From: Tricholoma matsutake
Lineage: Eukaryota > Basidiomycota > Agaricomycetes > Agaricales > Tricholomataceae
Direction of reading: 5' to 3'
DNA: 64,000 nt
Assembly (NCBI GenBank): GCA_026075535.2
Contig: AP026546.1
Coordinates: 7,440,001-7,504,000 of the forward strand
Positions 53,622 to 64,000 of this stretch are shown here, piece by piece. A model generated the notes under the pieces. The model saw only the letters and a program-made list of their open reading frames with translations. It had not been told where the DNA came from and did no database searches. The position numbers and the translations under genes were made by a program. Positions within the stretch are counted from its first letter, which is position 1; the number at the start of each line of letters is the position of its first letter.

Positions 53622-54832
53622 CTAGTAGTCATCAATGTCTTCCTGATCAAGATCTTCATCATCTGGTTCAGCATCCCCAAACTTCGCAGATGGTAAGTCA
53701 TCCTCTTCATTTTGCAGTGGGCTACCCGAGATCATATCATGAATCTTTTTATTGAATGTTGCCAAGGATGAGGATGCAAATTTAGCTCTTCCAATTGAAC
53801 ATAAATCAGGGACGGCCTTGGTGGTAGACATCTGATTCTGTTAAGACTATAGGTCTCAACTCAGCCTAGTCTTCATATGTTGCAGTTGGAGGCTTTCCAA
53901 CTGTATCAGTTCTTGCAGTAAGAGGCTTTCTTACTGTATTGGGTTCTGTTCGGGACTTGGTGCTTCCTAAGTCAATATGGCTATCTGTACTCAGAGGCTT
54001 TCTGAGTAGACCATCGGTTCATGTATCTCAGTTGGAGGCCTTCCAACTGTCGAGTTCAAGTTATCACAGCTAGGGGCTTCCTAAGCTGTTGAGTGTTCTG
54101 GTTGAGTCTAAGACCATTGTTTGAATTAGGTCAAGCTGAGGAATACAGGCAGTATTACTACAGCTTATATATGGTTCGAAGATACCTATTGTCCAATTGG
54201 AATGCAGGATTGTTATCAAGTATAAATAGAAAGAACAATAGAAAAGACAGGCCTCATGTCTTGCATGAGGCGTCCAATGTTATGGAGTGCTGCGGCACAG
54301 CATGTCAGGGATCAATAAGAGAATAGCCTCATGCCTAGCATGAGATGTCTGATGTTACGGATCCGATGTCAAGGATCCGATGTCAAGGACATGCTGCAGC
54401 GCAGCATGTTGATCATGAGTGTCCGACATCACAGACCTCATGTCAAAGGGCTGTCGTATCACAGCATGCATGGGAGTGGGTTTGGGTGCATGGAGTCACC
54501 ATGTGTCAAAGGGTCTCCCATCGGAAGTGAGTCGAGTCGAATGAGAAAAATTAAAGTACCTGGTCTTGCCAGCATACGTCTGGTTGTCGTGGGTTATGAT
54601 AACAGAAAATCATAACAGATTCTGCACACAGCCTTGAACAACTTCTTGCAGCTGGAATTCCTGGATGCGGTCTGCAAGACGCCAGACAAGTGACTTGGTA
54701 TCTGCCATCTTGTGTGTTGAGCCTTGGTAATTTCCATGCATCAATTTAGTGACCTGGCTTTTGATATGTTGCAAATGATTGACACCAGCCGATATATTGC
54801 CAAGTCTATCCCAAGGTGCGTAGAGTCCCTTT
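53622..54832 (-). pseudogene. Acidic-tailed unknown gene, C-terminal part, split by a solo LTR
   Basis: Minus-strand frame from 54832 down to 54618, continuing at 53838 after the solo LTR is removed, with no stop: LYAPWDRLGNISAGVNHLQH, QVTKLMHGNYQGSTHKMADT, KSLVWRLADRIQEFQLQEVV, VQNQMSTTKAVPDLCSIGRA, then an acidic tail PDDEDLDQEDIDDY ending at 53622. The 5' part is cut off by Gypsy-D at 54833. It is tail-to-tail with the RecQ-like gene, only 15 bp apart. I do not recognise the domain; because the frame is free of internal stops, the gene was probably intact until the insertions. Confidence 0.7.
53839..54617. repeat. Solo LTR with perfect 5-bp target duplicate
   Basis: TGTTAAGACTAT...AATCATAACA, 779 bp, flanked by GATTC at 53834-53838 and 54618-54622. 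It contains the same hairpin units as the Gypsy-A LTR (cctcatgtcttgcatgagg, tgcatggagtcaccatg) but differs in its first 400 bp, where gaggctttccaact-type repeats occur. Formed by LTR-LTR recombination of a full element. Confidence 0.92.
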
Positions 54833-55026
54833 TGTAGTGAGTCGAGGGGGATCTCCTTATATCACACACCAAAAGAACATGAATATGGTATATATTTCAT
54901 GTAATGGTAGTGGTAAAAAAAAGATGCTTATCTAAATTGAGGACTGGTCCCTATATAGGGACCAGTCAGGCCAATAGCAAGTAATTATAACATTTACAAA
55001 TGCGGGTCAAGCCCTGGGTCACCACA
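54833..55026 (-). repeat. 3' LTR of Gypsy-D
   Basis: 194 bp; TGTGGTGACCC...CTCACTACA on the element strand. Short for a Gypsy LTR. Confidence 0.85.
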
Positions 55027-55039
55027 CCCTCCCCCTTAG
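55027..55039 (-). other. Polypurine tract of Gypsy-D
   Basis: Element strand reads ctaagggggaggg directly before the LTR start TGTGGTGA. Confidence 0.8.
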
Positions 55040-55168
55040 GCTTCGTCCAGGGGAGAAGCATAATGTTTTGAGTAAGAAAATGACCTCAAAGAGTATCATC
55101 AAATATATGGGTATTGTTGGGGTGCAACAAAGCAGTCAGATTGGTTTATAAAAAAAAATGCGATGACC

Positions 55169-56703
55169 TCATTCGAGAGGGTCGTCGGGGTTATGGGTCT
55201 CGTCGAGATCCAACGAGGATATGTGGAACTCGTCATGGGTCACCGAGGATTCAGAGATATTGAGATCCACCATCAGGAGGTGGACCTCCTCAGGGGTGGT
55301 AACAGGTATCTCACGCTTGTGGTCAGGCACCAAGGAGAGAAGTTGGCTCTCGTGGTTGGAAACCGACGAGTGCAGTTGGGAGATAGGTGTCTCTGGACAA
55401 TTCCCCAGAGTGGCATCAGTTATCTGCCCTTCATCAAAAGGGACTGAAGGAAAGCATGTTTTATCAATGGTGAGTGTTTCACTGTCAGAGTCAGAGACAG
55501 AGTTGGTGGTGTCACTGTTGTTGTCCGAGTCTCTAGTCTTTTGCGGCTTGGTAGTCACAACAATGGGTTTGGATCTAAAGGGTACCTTGGGCCTGTTAGG
55601 GGTATTCCAGCAGCGATACACCATTCCCTCTTCTTCTCACCTTGAGTTGCCTTCTTGATGAGGGGGGACTTCACCGAACCAACCGGAGGAACACCATCTC
55701 GTCGGTTTTGGTCTTCTCTAGCAGAATATCTGCTAGAATGGATGACTTCTTCCATCTCACCAGGGCTTGGCGAGTGGTGGATCCGAGTGATGTTAAGGTA
55801 GAATTCATCCATAACCAACAAATGTCACGTGCTGTTACTTTTCATGACACGCTCATCTATAACAGGAGAAAAGTCCACAAAACAGCTGCTGAACTTGTTC
55901 CACCCCCTCTTTTCAAATTCTGCTTTCAGGGAACTATTATAATATGTATTAAGCTGCTATGTACCATGTGGTTTAGAATACTAATATGTACTGGGTTTGG
56001 AATTCCAAAAGTAAGATTATCTACAGATCAAGTGGAATGATTGTGAGATATAACGAGGAACTATGAACAAATTTAAGACCATTATAAGATGAGTAGTAAT
56101 ATGAACAGATTAAAATATGAAGAGGTCAAAGGAAGCACAGTTTTTTGTTTAAGTTAGTTGTGCTTTCTCTTGGCTTTCTCGAGGTCATCCATCAAAGTCT
56201 CAGGAAGGACACAATGGCTGCACCCTTAGCAAGATTGGCAATCCATGACAGTGATAACTCCCGCTTAGCCCCCATGCGACCGGTGCATTCGAGCAAGGTA
56301 TGAGGTTTTTTCACGACACGACGCACTGAAATTGATGTGTTTATGCATTATTTTGATTAAATTGATTTCACTATGTCTTCTTACATAAAACTGACTATCT
56401 CATGTCCTGTACTAGCTAATTTAAAACATTTCCCTGAAAATATGTTTTGGATAAATTGTCTATGTGCTACAGAGAAATGGATTTTGTAAAGAATTTCTTG
56501 TTTTGGACATTGTCACACTGGTCATGTGACATTTGTTGCTTATGGATGAATTCTACCTTACTGCTCGAGCCTGTAGGCTCGAGCGCTCTCTGCTTCTCCT
56601 TCCCCCTTTGAGACTGGCCACTTGGGTCAGTCTCATGCATATGGCAAGATTGATGGTTTTCATCCCCCATGGGGTTGTCTTTGTCTGGTGGTAAACTCAC
56701 CAT
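55169..56703 (-). pseudogene. Gypsy-D ORF3 downstream of pol, split by a MITE
   Basis: Minus-strand frame starting at about 56703 (MVSLPPDKDNPMGDENHQSC) lies after the chromodomain. It is interrupted at GSS by the MITE 55796-56558; removing the MITE and one TA gives GSSNITRIHHSPSPGEMEEV in frame. After PLIKKATQGEKKREWCIAAG a +1 shift near 55600 leads to an acidic Ser/Thr/Asp-rich part, DSDNNSDTTNSVSDSDSETL, and HESQLLSLVPDHKREIPV, ending at 55169. No domain is recognised. Ty3/Gypsy elements do not normally code here, so it is an accessory ORF of unknown role. Confidence 0.6.
55796..56558. mobile_element. MITE with 35-bp TIR and TA duplicate
   Basis: Ends aggtagaattcatccataa and its inverse complement, extending to about 35 bp (acaaatgtcacrtg). 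Flanked by TA (55794-55795; 56559-56560). 763 bp, no transposase. It interrupts Gypsy-D ORF3. Confidence 0.85.
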
Positions 56704-56818
56704 GGTATAGACCAAGCGATGAGGAAGGAAAAAAAAAATTTGGAATTCCGCTGTACTATACAGCAGCGGAGATTGAAAACACGTAGATGGCCAACGTGAC
56801 TTGGAATTCACCCAAGCT

Positions 56819-58438
56819 TTAAGCATGTCGATGTGCAGTGCCAGCTGCACGTCTTGGCAGACCCTGCCAATCCTTAGCGCCCATAAGTGCCAAGTAAGCA
56901 TCAAGAGCTGCAAGTTCATTGCAGTTCACCAATGGTTCCCAAGTGGTGTCACCTAGACTCCACTTAACCTCAAATTGGACATCATGGCCACACCACTTGT
57001 AGGCTGTAATTTCTTCAATGTACCATTCAGTGTCATCAGGTGCACTGAAGTCATACACATCTGGGTAATGCCTGTTAGGAAACATGGTGTTGTCATTGGG
57101 ATGGTGGGGTCTCAATAGGCTGACATGGAAATGCTGGTGTAAATGCCAGCATTTAAGTTCTTTTGGAAGGTTCAACTCATAGTTGGACGTCTCAGGATAG
57201 GCTTGTAAGACCTTGTACAGTCCTACAAATCTAGGCAATAGTTTACTTGCGCGCCCTTTTGGTAGCACTAGGTTTTTTGTGGACAAGTAGACAAAATCTC
57301 CTTGTTTGATATCAGGCTCTTCCTGCCAATGTTTATTAGCATAGTGCCACTGAAATACTCTTCCAATGATGATGCTATCATGGGCCACTGCCATGTTTCA
57401 CAGGGCATTCATTGCAAATGTACGCACTCTGGGAGGAACGTGTTCTGTAGAAGGAAGTTCTTGCATAATATGAGGCAAGAATCCATAGTTGACTTCAAAT
57501 GGGGCCATCCCTATTGCCCTGTTAATGGTAGAGTTTATGGCAAACTCTATGAGAGAGAGGAATTTTACTCAATCTTTTTGATTGGATGCAACAAACACTC
57601 GGAGAATCTGAACGATTGAATGATTTGCGTGTTCCGTTATTCCATCCATCTGAGGATGGAACAAAGTGGACATAAGTATCTTGATGTCCAAGATACGGTG
57701 GATTTCACACCACCATTTGGATGTGAATTTAGAGTCTTGATCACAAACAATCGAGCCAGGTAGTCCATGCAAACAGATAATCTCCTTCACAAAGATGGGA
57801 GATAGTTGTGATGTGGTCGTCGTCGTGTTCACTGGGACTAGGTGAACCATGGAAGACAGACAACAGATGATCACCCAAAGGTAGTCAAATCCCTTGGACT
57901 CTGGGAAGGGTCCAATAAAGTCCATTCCAATGGACTCCCATGGTCTCAAGGGAGTGGGGAGCGAGTGCAATTTGCCTCATGGGGAATGGTATTCATCTTT
58001 TGAGCGTATACAATGCTTGCAAGAATCACAGTATTTCTCGACTTCACACTGAAGTCGAGGCCACCAATACCAACGTCGGATGTACTCTGAAGTTTTGACT
58101 GGCCCAAAATGTCCCACAATACTGTGGGCCTGCTCAATTATATGACCATGCAGGGTCATACTTTTGGAAGTGGAGGTGGGGATGCACAAAACGTCCTCAC
58201 CACCTCAGTTCTTCCTCCAGATGAAACCACTCCGGATGCTGAAATCTGGGTGGTCTCTTGGACTTTCAAGAACCTTCTTGAAAACTCGGTCCTTGATGTC
58301 ATTGTTCAGAGGATCCAACTCTGACATATGGACATGAAGATCAGGTCCCTTAACCAGAGATGCATAAATCGAGGGGTTTTCCTCCGATTGTGGCTGTCCA
58401 GAAGAAGACAGATCTGCATCTTCAGTATTTGCAGTCAT
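56819..58438 (-). pseudogene. Gypsy-D integrase with chromodomain
   Basis: Minus strand. Zinc-binding head HGHIIEQAHSIVGHFGPVKT ... YCDSCKHC (58000-58160). Core: Asp in GMDFIGPFPESKGFDY, Asp in IVCDQDSKFTSKWW, Glu in MDGITEHANHSIV, where the following Arg positions are His (family TERANR). Then EEPDIKQGDFVYLSTKNLVL, the GPY/F-like LLPRFVGLYKVLQ, and a chromodomain EWYIEEITAYKWCGHDVQFE, VKWSLGDTTWEPLVN. Stops at about 57395, 57568 and 57976 and a frame change split it. The region 58205-58438 is the RNase H-integrase spacer. Confidence 0.9.
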
Positions 58439-58561
58439 TCTGGCTGTGGCTACATCCCGCTCTTCAATAAGTTCCTGAAGAGCTCTAAGTTGTTCACCGA
58501 CTTGCTTCTGCTGAGCAGCAGCGGAGCAAGTCTCAATTACTTGATTCTTTAATTCAAGGTG

Positions 58562-59812
58562 TCAATCCCATGGGAGGTCCTCATGGTTAGGATTGAGTCG
58601 CACGTCTGCGAAGACATAGTGTTGTACTAATGGGGCATCGTCCCAAGAGTCAAATTGGTAGTAGCGGGACAGAGCATCTGCTACTTTGTTTAGTTTACCT
58701 TTGACATATCTAATGTCAAAGTCGAAATGCAATAGGTACTCCATCCACCGCATCTGCCTAGCAGAAAGTCTGCGCTGGGTCTGGAAGAATTCCAGTGCTT
58801 GGTGATCGGTGGTGACGTGGATCCGTCTACTGATCAGTTTGTCTTCCCACTTGAGGAGGGCCTCAAGTATAGCAATGGTTTCATGCTCAAAGGTACGGTA
58901 GTTCCTTTGAGCGTCTGAGAATTTCTTGGACAAGAAACCTGCTGGGCGGCAAGTTTGCCACTCAGGTCCTTGACCATACATTGCGCCAGTCCCAAAGACT
59001 GAGGCATCACAGATCACCCAGATTGGCTCAGGTGACTTTGGGTCGATCGGCTTCAGCACCGGTGTTGTGCAACAGATGTCCTTAATCATCTGGAAGCAGT
59101 GATCATGTAATGGCTGCCATAGAAACAAGGTGCCGTTTTTAGTTATCACAGAGAGCAGACTAGTATAAGCACTGATATCTGGCAAGAAATGAGCCAGATA
59201 TTGCACAAGTCCCAAGAATCTCTGGACTTTGTGATAGTTACAAGGTGTCTTCCACTCTCATACATGGGCCATCTTGTCGCTGTCTGCATGCAGCCCGTGC
59301 TCGTCAACCATATGACCTAGGCACTCTACCTTTTCAGCATAGAGCTCACACTTCTCTGCACGAAGGTACAGAGCATGCTCACATAGTTTGTTAAATACTA
59401 GCTCCAGATGTTTCTGGTGTTCCTCAATTGAGTTACTAAACACAAAGATATTGTCCAAGTATGCATGGACAAATATTACAATGTAATCTCAGAAGATTAA
59501 ATTCATCAACCTTTGAAAGGTTGATGGTGCGCTGCAGTCGCCTTGTTGCATAACCAGGCTTTCATATACACCTTGAACCGTCGAAAAGGCAGTTTTCCAG
59601 ATGTCATCTGGTTCCACTCGGACTTGCTCATAAGCATCCAAGAGATCTATCTTCGAGCAATATGTAGCTTGAGCAACATCAAGACGAATCATGTCTTGAT
59701 CAGGAAATGGTGTAACATCTTTCACTGTATTCGCATTCCTCTTCATGGTGTTAATCACAGTGCAAATCATTCCTGATTTCTTTGGCACTAGCATTGGAGC
59801 AGCTTGCTCCAC
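58562..59812 (-). pseudogene. Gypsy-D reverse transcriptase and RNase H
   Basis: Minus strand. RT fragments: APMLVPKKSGMICTVINTMK, YCSKIDLLDAYEQVRVEPDD, CSAPSTFQRLMNLIF. The catalytic box reads AYLDNIFVFS: the second Asp of YLDD is Asn, a G-to-A change that should inactivate polymerisation. Then VECLGHMVDEHGLHAD, VQRFLGLVQYLAHFLPDI, RNase H EPIWVICDASVFGTGAMYGQ, AQRNYRTFEHETIAILEALL, TTDHQALEFFQTQRRLSARQ and the tether RYVKGKLNKVADALSRYYQF. Stops at about 59257 and 59488 interrupt it. Confidence 0.9.
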
Positions 59813-60361
59813 TCAAGCAGGGTGCCACCACCCTGCTCTGGAGTATTTTGCTACCTTCTCGGAGAGGGGTTTTCTCATCAAGTCTGGACACTTTGGAAGA
59901 TAATAATTGTACTTCTTCTTTTCATCCACTAGTGGGATGTGATGGTTTATCTCCCTAAGGGGAGGTAGTTTGTCAGGTACTCTGCTGAGGATATCCTGAC
60001 AAGATTGTTTCCACTCTTCTCAAAGACATGGAAGGTCTTTCTTGGAGAGAGGACCTTTTGAGTAGGCCTTGAAGGCCAAGTCTTCACATATTGTGAAGAG
60101 AACGTTGTTCAGGTCATCGACTTGTTCTGGTGGTAGCACCGCAGGAATGGAAGGGTCAAACCCAAAAGGTTCGAATTTAGGGCCCTCAGGAAATTGATCC
60201 CAAGTGAATTCTCGGATGAACTCTTCCAATTCATCCTTGTTATCACTTTCAGGCTTCTCATCAGGCCCCAGCAATATGGGGTCCGATACTCTCAAGCCTG
60301 AAGGACAATATTGAGCCTCAACATCATCCACTTCCTCAATTTCCGCCCTCCTCTGTTTCAC
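59813..60361 (-). pseudogene. Gypsy-D linker before RT
   Basis: Minus-strand frame with acidic text (ESDNKDELEEFIREFTWDQF) and PAVLPPEQVDDLNNVLFTIC, then stops, before the RT palm. This is the usual protease-RT spacer. No catalytic motif. Confidence 0.6.
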
Positions 60362-60445
60362 AGAGGGAGGCTGGGCCTGTGTAGAACTCAGGACAATTTT
60401 GTCTGGGTCTCTTACTTTTTTAGCAGTCAGGTGCCTGCTATGGAG

Positions 60446-61297
60446 TCACTCATCCTTTGGAGGTTGAGGCTGCATAGCATGCCATCTGGCTTGCATGAAG
60501 GTGTTAGGGCCCTTGATTACAGTATCGAGGTGCTTTCCTTTAACGTGTACTTTGTCACATTCAAAGTCTAGGACTATACCATGCTTCCTCATAAACATGG
60601 TTCCCAGAATGGCATCATACCTATCGATGTTAACTACATCAAAATAGTGGGTATTTTTCGCTCCACCGATCTCAAAATCAGTGAAGAGTCTGAAGTTTAT
60701 CTTTGAATGGCTGCCCACAGTGCCTAATTGTAAAGGCACAGGTTCTTCCAATTCATGAGCCTTCAAGTTTGCTGACATAGCAAATTCTGGCGAGATGGAA
60801 TTGGTTGTACAGCCAGAATCGAGCAGTACATAGGCTTTGAGATTGTGAAGCATCATCTTTGCAACAAAGCATTTGTTATCCTCCTCAGTCCAAGGAGGAC
60901 ATTTAATCTTCTTCAAGGATTTCCTCAAAGTAGTCGCGCCCCTAAAGCGCGGCTTGTTCTTGAAAAGGCCATCCATCATGATGCCAAGCCATTCAGAGAA
61001 TGATGGATGTTTATGCTCTGTCTCACTCTCTGAGTCTTCCTCAGAGTCAGACACTGACTGGGCAGACGGGCAGCTATCGGAGTCATACTCCAAGAGAATT
61101 TCTCTGATCGCACCAAAGCATTCAGCTCCTGAATCATCACAGGGAATATGCCCAGTGTCAGACTCGATGTTATACAGTTCGCCCTCAGAGCTGTACTGCA
61201 ATCTGTAAGGGATCTCCTCAGATAAGGCCGAACCATACTCCGAGGAAGAAATGCCTTCTGAGTCGCTGTGTGCAGCAGCAAATCTCTCTTTTGTCAC
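60446..61297 (-). pseudogene. Gypsy-D aspartic protease with acidic N-terminal extension
   Basis: Minus-strand open frame of 283 codons. The first 120 residues are acidic/Ser-rich (SSEYGSALSEEIPYRLQYSS, SCPSAQSVSDSEEDSESETE). A retropepsin domain follows: KAYVLLDSGCTTNSISPEFA with the Asp-Ser-Gly active site (about 60820), a flap-like PLQLGTVGSHSKINFRLFTD, and closing NIDRYDAILGTMFMRKHGIV. No stop inside. This is the best-preserved gene of Gypsy-D. Confidence 0.88.
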
Positions 61298-61299
61298 TG

Positions 61300-63722
61300 A
61301 TCAAGAGTCCAAGCTCTTTTTAGGGCTTGGACCATGCTCATCACATTCTTTGCTACTACTATGAGTAGCAGGTCGATCATTCGAGGAGGCTGATTCTTCT
61401 CTAGCGGCATACATTTTTGCTGTTGGTCTTTGTTGCCCATACTTTGGGCACTTAGGATCTGTGGAGTAATGAGGGCCTCCACAGTTGTAGCAAGTGGGAG
61501 CCTTGCTTTCACCAGACTTCTTGTCTGGTTTGTTTCCATTAGACCTGGAGGTTTGCTTCCAGGGGAATGATGTCATGTATCATGATGCTCCTTGTAATGG
61601 CAATCTTGATTGCCATAGCTTTGGTGGTCTTTGTCCAGATATTTTGAACTGGATGGTTTAGAGTTATCACAATAATTTTTTTTGTGTTTATCGTAATGTT
61701 CTTGCGACCATCCATTAGATCTTTCAGGAGAAGGATCCTTTGTTTTGGGAGCTTTAGTCGAAGAGGATGTCTTTGACTTTGTGGATTCCATGATATGCTT
61801 CTTTTTGTTGAAGTGTTTTCTCATTTTTCCAATTTCCTCCGCCTGACAGGCCTAGTGCAAAATATCTCCCACTGAGCTAGTCTCAGCAGAGCATCCTTTG
61901 TCCAGTACAAAGGATATGATGTTGTTGGGTAACCCAGTCACCAACTGGGTGTTGAAGGTGAAAGGATCTGGTGCCTGTATCATTCTGGTAGCATAGCGCT
62001 CCAGTTTGTGGTAGTAACCCATAATGCCCTCTTCAGTGTTATAATCGACATGCCAAAATTTGTTGGTCGCATCATGGGTTGCATTCTCATGCACATATAG
62101 GCCAGTTATGACCTCCTTGAGAGTCCAGGCAGCTCGTTGACGGTATGCACCATCAACACTGTCCTCAAACCAAGTCAAGGTGGTGTTCTCAAGGAACATC
62201 GCCGTATACTCAATATGGTCTGAGTCCAGATCTGAGCCACATACTTTGCTCACCTTCAGCCAACAAAGGAGGGCATTCAGCCATTGTTCAAAGCCTTCAG
62301 TGTCTGGTAATCCACTGTACTTAGGCAGATTTGGGACACGCGGACCGTTCTTACTACTAGTGGTAGGAACTTCAGTCAAGACAGAGACTTTGCTGTCAAT
62401 CTGTCTGTAGATCTTCATATGAATGTCCCTTAAGTATTTTGAGGGTCGAAGGGAGCTTTTTCCTCAATAGGAATTGGGACGGGAAGATACAGAATATCTA
62501 GACAAGGATTGACTAGATAAATGCTGTGCCTGGCTACCTTGTCTGTGGTGAGACAAGGTCTTATTAGCAATCTCTTCCTCACTTGGGGAAGAGTGTTTGG
62601 TGTTTTCGTTACTCGAGGTGCTATATGACAAGTCAGTGCTACTTTCATCTCCATCGTCACCAGAACCATTGCCATCTAGTGGCCCGTCCTTGCCTGCGTG
62701 ACTCTACACAGGCTTTTTGAACCCTCCTGGTGGGGCTTTCTCTCACTTATCATGGCGAGAGTTCTTGCTGTTCTTATCCCAAGGATTACCATCCTTGTCG
62801 AAACGAATCCCTTGATCAGGAATCGATGTGGGTTGTCCATCCTGGATATTGCCATCATGTATCCTCTGGAGGACTTTATTGTTGTCAATGTAATGTACCT
62901 TCTTCTTGGAAGGTACCTCGACCGGTGTTACCAGCATGGTTGGACGTGGGTTAACACATTCCTGGGAAGGGGACAGTTGCTGCTCCACATGTTCGGCAGT
63001 ACAAGGAGTAGTAGGTCTGGATACAGACCTACAGGAACATTGTCTAGCATAAGCAAACACCAGATCTTTAAGTTGGATTTCCAACTTAACAGGTTCAAAG
63101 TCCTGGGCATCCCTGGCACAGCCAAGGATATCAGTAGCGAGCTGAGCGAAATGCCAAGCTCCGAACTCTTCATCTGACTCATCCTCTCTAGGTTTCTTGA
63201 GAGATTTCTTCTCTTCATGCTGATGTAGTCTTTCATGTTCATCCATCAGCATCGGCGGCACCGATGGGGCTAACTCTGGCCATTGGGCAGAGAATAGTCT
63301 GGGTGTAGTATACTCCAGACATTGTTGGGGAAGATCGATATAATTACCGGGGGTGACCTGGTTATTCAGGGACTCTGGAGTTAGTTCATCCAGAGGTGAG
63401 AGTCCTTGTAACCCCGGATTAGGTCTGGGGGTTGACCGAGTGCTTCATCGACTACTTTTTGATGAGTTAGATTTCTTTGAGTCGAGGTCGCTGTCATCCT
63501 TGACCATCACCTGGGATGTGCAAAGTCCGAGCGCAGAGGAATTGATTGTTCTCATAGTGGATATATGCGCTTCGAGGTTCACTGCCTGTATTGTAGGAGA
63601 CAGTAAATTTCTTGAGGTGCCTGTATGCACCTCGAGTGGTTGGGGTATGCTCAAATTTTGCAGACCTGCAACGAAGCAGGTTTGGTCTTATTTCTGGTTC
63701 TTGCCCTGGCTGTTGAAGCCAT
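61300..63722 (-). pseudogene. Gypsy-D gag
   Basis: Minus strand, start probably ATG at 63722-63720 (MASTARARTRNK). A long N-terminal region has charged text, EESDEEFGAW-like at about 63170, and KKVHYIDNNKVLQRIHDGNI. The capsid core at 61852-62418 shows PNLPKYSGLPDTEGFEQWLN, MFLENTTLTWFEDSVDGAYR and YHKLERYATRMIQAPDPFTF. A basic Ser/Lys/His-rich linker (61573-61824) leads to a zinc-knuckle-like CYNCGGPHYSTDPKCPKYG (C-x2-C-x3-H-x6-C, non-standard spacing) at about 61440-61500. Stops and frame changes near 63440, 62742, 62430 and 61850 split it. Confidence 0.83.
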
Positions 63723-63982
63723 GGCTGATGGGGTCGATATCAGTCTTTAGCAGTAGGGAACAAAAAATTTTGGTCATAGCAGTGGGCGAAAAGCAATTAA
63801 AAGAAAATGTTGATTTGAGTGCTGGGTGCTTGAGTCGGGTCCTAGTGACAGATTTGCTTCCATCGCTGATCGCGTTGGGGAATTTTCACCCTTCGCGGGA
63901 GAAGTTCAGGGTTGTGGTGATGACGATCACTGATGGGGCAATGTCGAGTGAAACTCTATACGAGTTTTAGTGTTCAAAAAAG
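63723..63982 (-). other. 5' leader of Gypsy-D
   Basis: Between gag start and 5' LTR. No coding region. The primer-binding site should lie next to 63982 (element strand cttttttgaacactaaaac) but could not be matched to a tRNA by eye. Confidence 0.5.
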
Positions 63983-64000
63983 TGTAGTGAGTCGAGGGGG
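63983..64000 (-). repeat. End of 5' LTR of Gypsy-D, cut by the window edge
   Basis: tgtagtgagtcgaggggg, identical to the first 18 bp of 54833-55026 on the plus strand. Confidence 0.85.

Larger units (their letters stand above)
54833..64000 (-). mobile_element. Gypsy-D: chromodomain Gypsy retrotransposon with extra ORF
   Basis: Minus-strand element. The 3' LTR is 54833-55026; the 5' LTR begins at 63983 (tgtagtgagtcgaggggg, identical to 54833-54850) and runs off the window. On the element strand: gag, protease, RT, RNase H, integrase with chromodomain, then an additional ORF (ORF3). It inserted into the acidic-tailed gene. ORF3 holds a MITE. Fewer stops per kb than Gypsy-B, but catalytic residues are damaged. 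Confidence 0.93.

Overview
The window is fungal, almost certainly from an Agaricomycete (Basidiomycota) with a transposon-swollen genome. The evidence is short introns (47, 49, 51 and 54 bp) with GT..AG ends and TACTAAC-like branch points, chromodomain Gypsy elements, RecQ-like and PIF1-like helicase genes of types that are multicopy in basidiomycetes, and C-to-T/G-to-A decay concentrated at CpG. No ordinary housekeeping gene, rRNA gene, intact tRNA gene or CRISPR array was seen. Species cannot be named from the sequence.

Bases 1-37460 are a Russian-doll stack of mobile elements. The oldest layer is a minus-strand Gypsy relic (Gypsy-C; pieces at 7218-8214, 35055-35187 and 36035-37460). A Copia element (8215-35054) sits in its RNase H and another Gypsy (A1, 1-7217) in its integrase. 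The Copia RNase H is split by a DNA element with CACTRTGG termini and an AAT target duplication (12554-34193). A tandem repeat inside that element received a plus-strand Gypsy (Gypsy-B, 14393-32611). The gag of Gypsy-B is split by a second Gypsy-A copy (A2, minus, 16610-24556, 5-bp target duplication). Gypsy-A1 is itself broken by a Tc1/mariner-like transposon (1706-5296, TA duplication) and by a 1.16-kb inversion (5417-6578). Several host frames rejoin cleanly when the inserts are removed.

Bases 37461-46500 are low-complexity and repeat-rich. They hold minisatellites, dispersed hairpin units with intron-like segments, a terminal-inverted-repeat element carrying two oppositely oriented tRNA-like segments, a hAT-type element inside the arm of a fold-back element, and a palindromic MITE.

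Bases 46500-54832 hold the only gene-like, non-retroelement sequence: a small unknown minus gene, a decayed PIF1-type helicase fused to a ubiquitin-protease-like domain, a RecQ-like helicase with introns, and an acidic-tailed minus gene split by a solo LTR with a perfect GATTC duplication. Bases 54833-64000 are a fourth Gypsy element (Gypsy-D, minus) that runs off the window and has an extra ORF after pol, split by a MITE.

Nearly every long coding region carries premature stops, most of them TGA where relatives or context predict CGA. All elements look inactive. Points most worth a second look: an exact 21-base internal copy of the polypurine tract in Gypsy-B, an antisense intron-bearing cysteine-rich gene in the same element, a series of short hairpins shared by two LTR families, and the repeated hairpin-plus-intron modules.
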